This document shows, piece after piece, positions 61,821 to 64,000 of a stretch of DNA of 64,000 nt (position 1 is its first letter; every line of letters starts with the position of its first letter). The notes beneath the pieces were generated by a model. That model was not told the origin of the DNA. It ran no database searches and was given only the letters and a program-made list of their open reading frames with translations. Source of the stretch: Paragordius varius. Taxonomy: Eukaryota; Nematomorpha. Where the stretch lies: NCBI GenBank assembly GCA_964247055.1, contig OZ176058.1, forward strand, positions 4,030,001 to 4,094,000. The letters run 5' to 3'. The translations under genes and the position numbers were made by a program.

Positions 61821-64000
61821 ATAATTTTTCCAACAATCAAATTATGTTGTCTTTTAACTTTTTAGTGTTTTCAACAATCAATCATATATTTTCAACAATC
61901 AAATAATTTCTCCAACAATCAAAATATGATGCCCAATAACTTTTTAGTGTTTCCAACAATGAAACATATATTTTCAACAATCAAATAATTTTTTTAACAA
62001 TCAAAATATGTTGCCCAATAGCTTTTTAGTATTTCCAACAATCAAATAATTTTTTCAACAATCAAAATATGTTTTCTTTTAACTTTTTAGTGTCTCCAAC
62101 AATCAAACATATATTTTCAACAATCAAATAAATTTTCCAACAATAAAAATATGTTGCCCAATAGCTTTTTAGTATTTCCAACAATCAAAATATGTTTTCT
62201 TTTAACTTTTTAGTGTTTCCAACAATCAAACATATATTTTCAACAATCAAATAATTTTTACAACAATCAAAATATGTTGCCCAATAGCTTTTTAGTGTTT
62301 CCAACAATCAAACATATATTTTCAACAATCAAATAATTTTTCAAACAATCAAAATATGTTTTCTTTAAACTTTTTAGTGTTTCCAACAATAACACATATA
62401 TTTTCAACAATCAAATAATTTTTACAACAATCAAAATATGTTGCCCAATAGTTATTTAGTGTTTCCAACAATCAAACATATTTTTTCAACAATCAAATAA
62501 TTTTTCGAACAATCAAAATATGTTGCCCCATAGCTTTTTAGTATTTCCAACAATCAAACATATATTTTCAACAATCAAATAATTTTTCCAACAATCAAAA
62601 TATGTTGCCCAATAGATTTTTAGTATTTCCAACAATCAAACATATATTTTCAACAATCAAATAATTTTTCCAACAATCAATATGTTTTCTTTTAACTTTT
62701 TAGTTTTTCCAACAATCAAACATATATTTTCAACAATCAAATAATTTTTTTAACAATCAAAATATGTTGCCCAATAGCTTTTTAGTATTTCCAACAATCA
62801 AATAATTTTTCCAACAATCAAAATATGTTTTCTTTTAACTTTTTAGTGTTTCCAACAATCAAACATATATTTACAACAATCAAATAATTTTTCCAACAAT
62901 CAAAATATGTTGCCCAATAGTTTTTTAGTGTTTCCAACAATTAAATTATTTTTTCAACAATCGAATTATGTTGTCTTTTAACTTTTTAGGGTTTCCAACA
63001 ATCAAACATATATTTTCAACAATCAAATAATTTTTTCAACAATCAAATATTTTTTTTAACAATCAAAATATGTTTCCCAATAGTTTTTTAGTGTTTCCAA
63101 CAATCAAACATATTTTTTCAACAATCAAATAATTTTTCAAAAAATAAAAATATGTTGCCCAATAGCTTTTTAGTGTTTCCAACAATCAAACATATATTTT
63201 CAACAATCATATAATTTATTCAACAATCAAATTATGTCGTCTTTACACTATTTAGTGTTTCCAACAATCAAACATATATTTTCAACAATCAAATAATTTT
63301 AACAATCAAAATATGTTTTCTTTTAACTTTTTAGTGTTTCCAACAATCAATCATATATTTTTAACAATCAAATAATTTTTTTAACACTCAAAATATGTTG
63401 CCCAATAGCTTTTTAGTATTTCCAACAATCAAATAATTTTTCCAACACAAAATATGTTTTCTTTTAACTTTTTAGTGTTTCCAACAATCAAACATATATT
63501 TTCAACAATCAAATAATTTTCCAACAATAAATATGTTGCCCAATAGTTTTTTACTGTTTCCAACAATTAAATAATTTTTTCAACAATCAAATTATGTTGT
63601 CTTTTAACTTTTTAGTGTTTCCAACAATCAAACATATATTTTCAACAATCAAATAATTTTTCCAACAATCAAATATGTTGCCCAATAGCTTTTTAGTATT
63701 TCCAACAATCAAACATATATTTTCAACAATCAAATAATTTTTCCAACAATCAAAATATGTTTTCTAATAACTTTTTAGTGTTTCCAACAATCAAACATAT
63801 ATTTTCAACAATCAAATAATTTTTCAAAATCAAAATATGTTGCCCAATAATTTTTAGTGTTTCCAACAATCAAACATATATTTTCAACAATCAAATAATT
63901 TTTCAAACAATCAAAATATGTTGCCCAATAGCTTTTTAATATTTCCAACAATCAAACATATATTTTCAACAATCAAATAATTTTTCCAACAATCAAATTA
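61821..64000 (+). repeat. Right-edge segment: irregular monomers then an alpha-like copy
   Basis: After GATGCCCAATAAC (61,928) come short repeats. From about 62,340 there is an alpha-like run: TTTCTTTAAAC, TTGCCCCATAG, TTGCCCAATAGATTTTTAG (about 62,607), AGGGTTTCC (62,988), TTATGTCGTC (about 63,235), CAACACAAAATATG (about 63,443) and TTTTTTACTG. This copy retains a full CATATATTTTCAACAATC subunit after AGGGTTTCC, where the other copies have the shortened ATATTAATC form, so it may represent the ancestral state. The array continues past base 64,000. Confidence 0.78.

Larger units (their letters stand above)
1..64000 (+). repeat. AT-rich tandem satellite array, fills the whole window
   Basis: Every line of the window is made of variants of one ~82 bp monomer whose hallmark is CAACAATCAAA repeated at 20-21 bp spacing. 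Fourteen successive monomer intervals between about 58 and 1,171 average ~79.5 bp, which extrapolates to roughly 800 monomers in 64 kb. The plus strand is C-rich and G-poor and total G+C is near 22% by consensus. Orientation is the same throughout; I found no plus-strand GATTGTTG block that would mark an inverted segment. There is no gene, RNA gene, mobile element or unique spacer anywhere, so every stretch over 300 bp without a gene holds only this satellite. A role in centromere or heterochromatin formation is inference from size, AT-richness and HOR structure, not something the sequence proves. Confidence 0.98.

Noticed and set aside
1-64000. CRISPR-like regularly spaced repeats
   Set aside because: There are no unique spacers: both the CAACAATCAAA blocks and the sequence between them recur, and spacing is 20-21 bp with an 82 bp period. 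This is satellite structure, not a CRISPR array.
1-64000. AATAAA polyadenylation-like signals (in CAATAAAATAATT and CAATAAATATG subunits)
   Set aside because: They arise by single-base change or loss from CAATCAAA in AT-rich repeats, and there is no gene upstream of them.
1-64000. Telomeric or simple-sequence repeat, or organellar origin
   Set aside because: The period is 82 bp with 20-21 bp subunits, not a 5-8 bp telomere motif, and there are no organellar genes in 64 kb.

Overview
The whole 64 kb window is one uninterrupted block of AT-rich tandem satellite DNA. I see no protein-coding gene, RNA gene, transposon, retroelement or unique sequence. The array is already running at base 1 and still running at base 64,000, so neither edge of the satellite is in view. 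It looks like eukaryotic heterochromatin (centromeric, pericentromeric or a large satellite knob). The sequence does not identify the species, and I do not recognise the repeat as a named family.

The array has at least four nested levels. (1) A 20-21 bp subunit built around CAACAATCAAA. (2) An 82 bp monomer made of three such subunits plus one divergent 21 bp 'linker' subunit, which is either TTGCCCAATAGC-type (G-type) or TTTTCTTTTAAC/TTGTCTTTTAAC-type (T-type). Monomers of 61 bp and 103 bp are the same unit with one subunit removed or added. (3) Higher-order repeats (HORs) of roughly 0.7-4 kb, recognised by shared private variants at constant spacing: 722, 970/1154, 1056, 1764, 2216, 2610, 2973, 3632 and 3732 bp. 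(4) Super-HORs and long-range duplications with offsets of about 9.2, 11.2 and 20 kb. All monomers point the same way. Composition estimated from consensus monomers is about 22% G+C, and nearly all the G+C is C on the plus strand (about 4-5 C per G).

Layout. Domain I (1 to about 30,000): a ~1.2 kb HOR at the left edge; a 2,216 bp HOR in tandem (4,321-9,061); a mixed zone (9,062-12,041); a super-HOR present three times with decreasing numbers of internal modules (12,042-24,425); and a 2.6 kb HOR pair (24,573-29,850) related to the 4.3-9.9 kb segment. Domain II (about 30,000-42,300): a 1,056 bp repeat, a 2,973 bp HOR, and 722 bp units that occur as pairs in four places; part of it (30.35-31.7 kb) is repeated at 39.5-40.9 kb. 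Domain III (about 42,300-64,000): a 1,764 bp HOR (alpha), sometimes expanded to 3,732 or 3,632 bp by a ~1.9 kb module (beta), then a less regular zone (60.4-62.4 kb).

No genes work together here. The biology on view is satellite evolution: subunit-level gain and loss, unequal exchange, and segmental amplification recent enough that many HOR copies appear to differ by only a few bases. Offsets were read by eye from marker variants. Boundaries marked 'about' are uncertain by tens of bases. Because copies are so alike, array order and copy number also depend on the assembly being correct.
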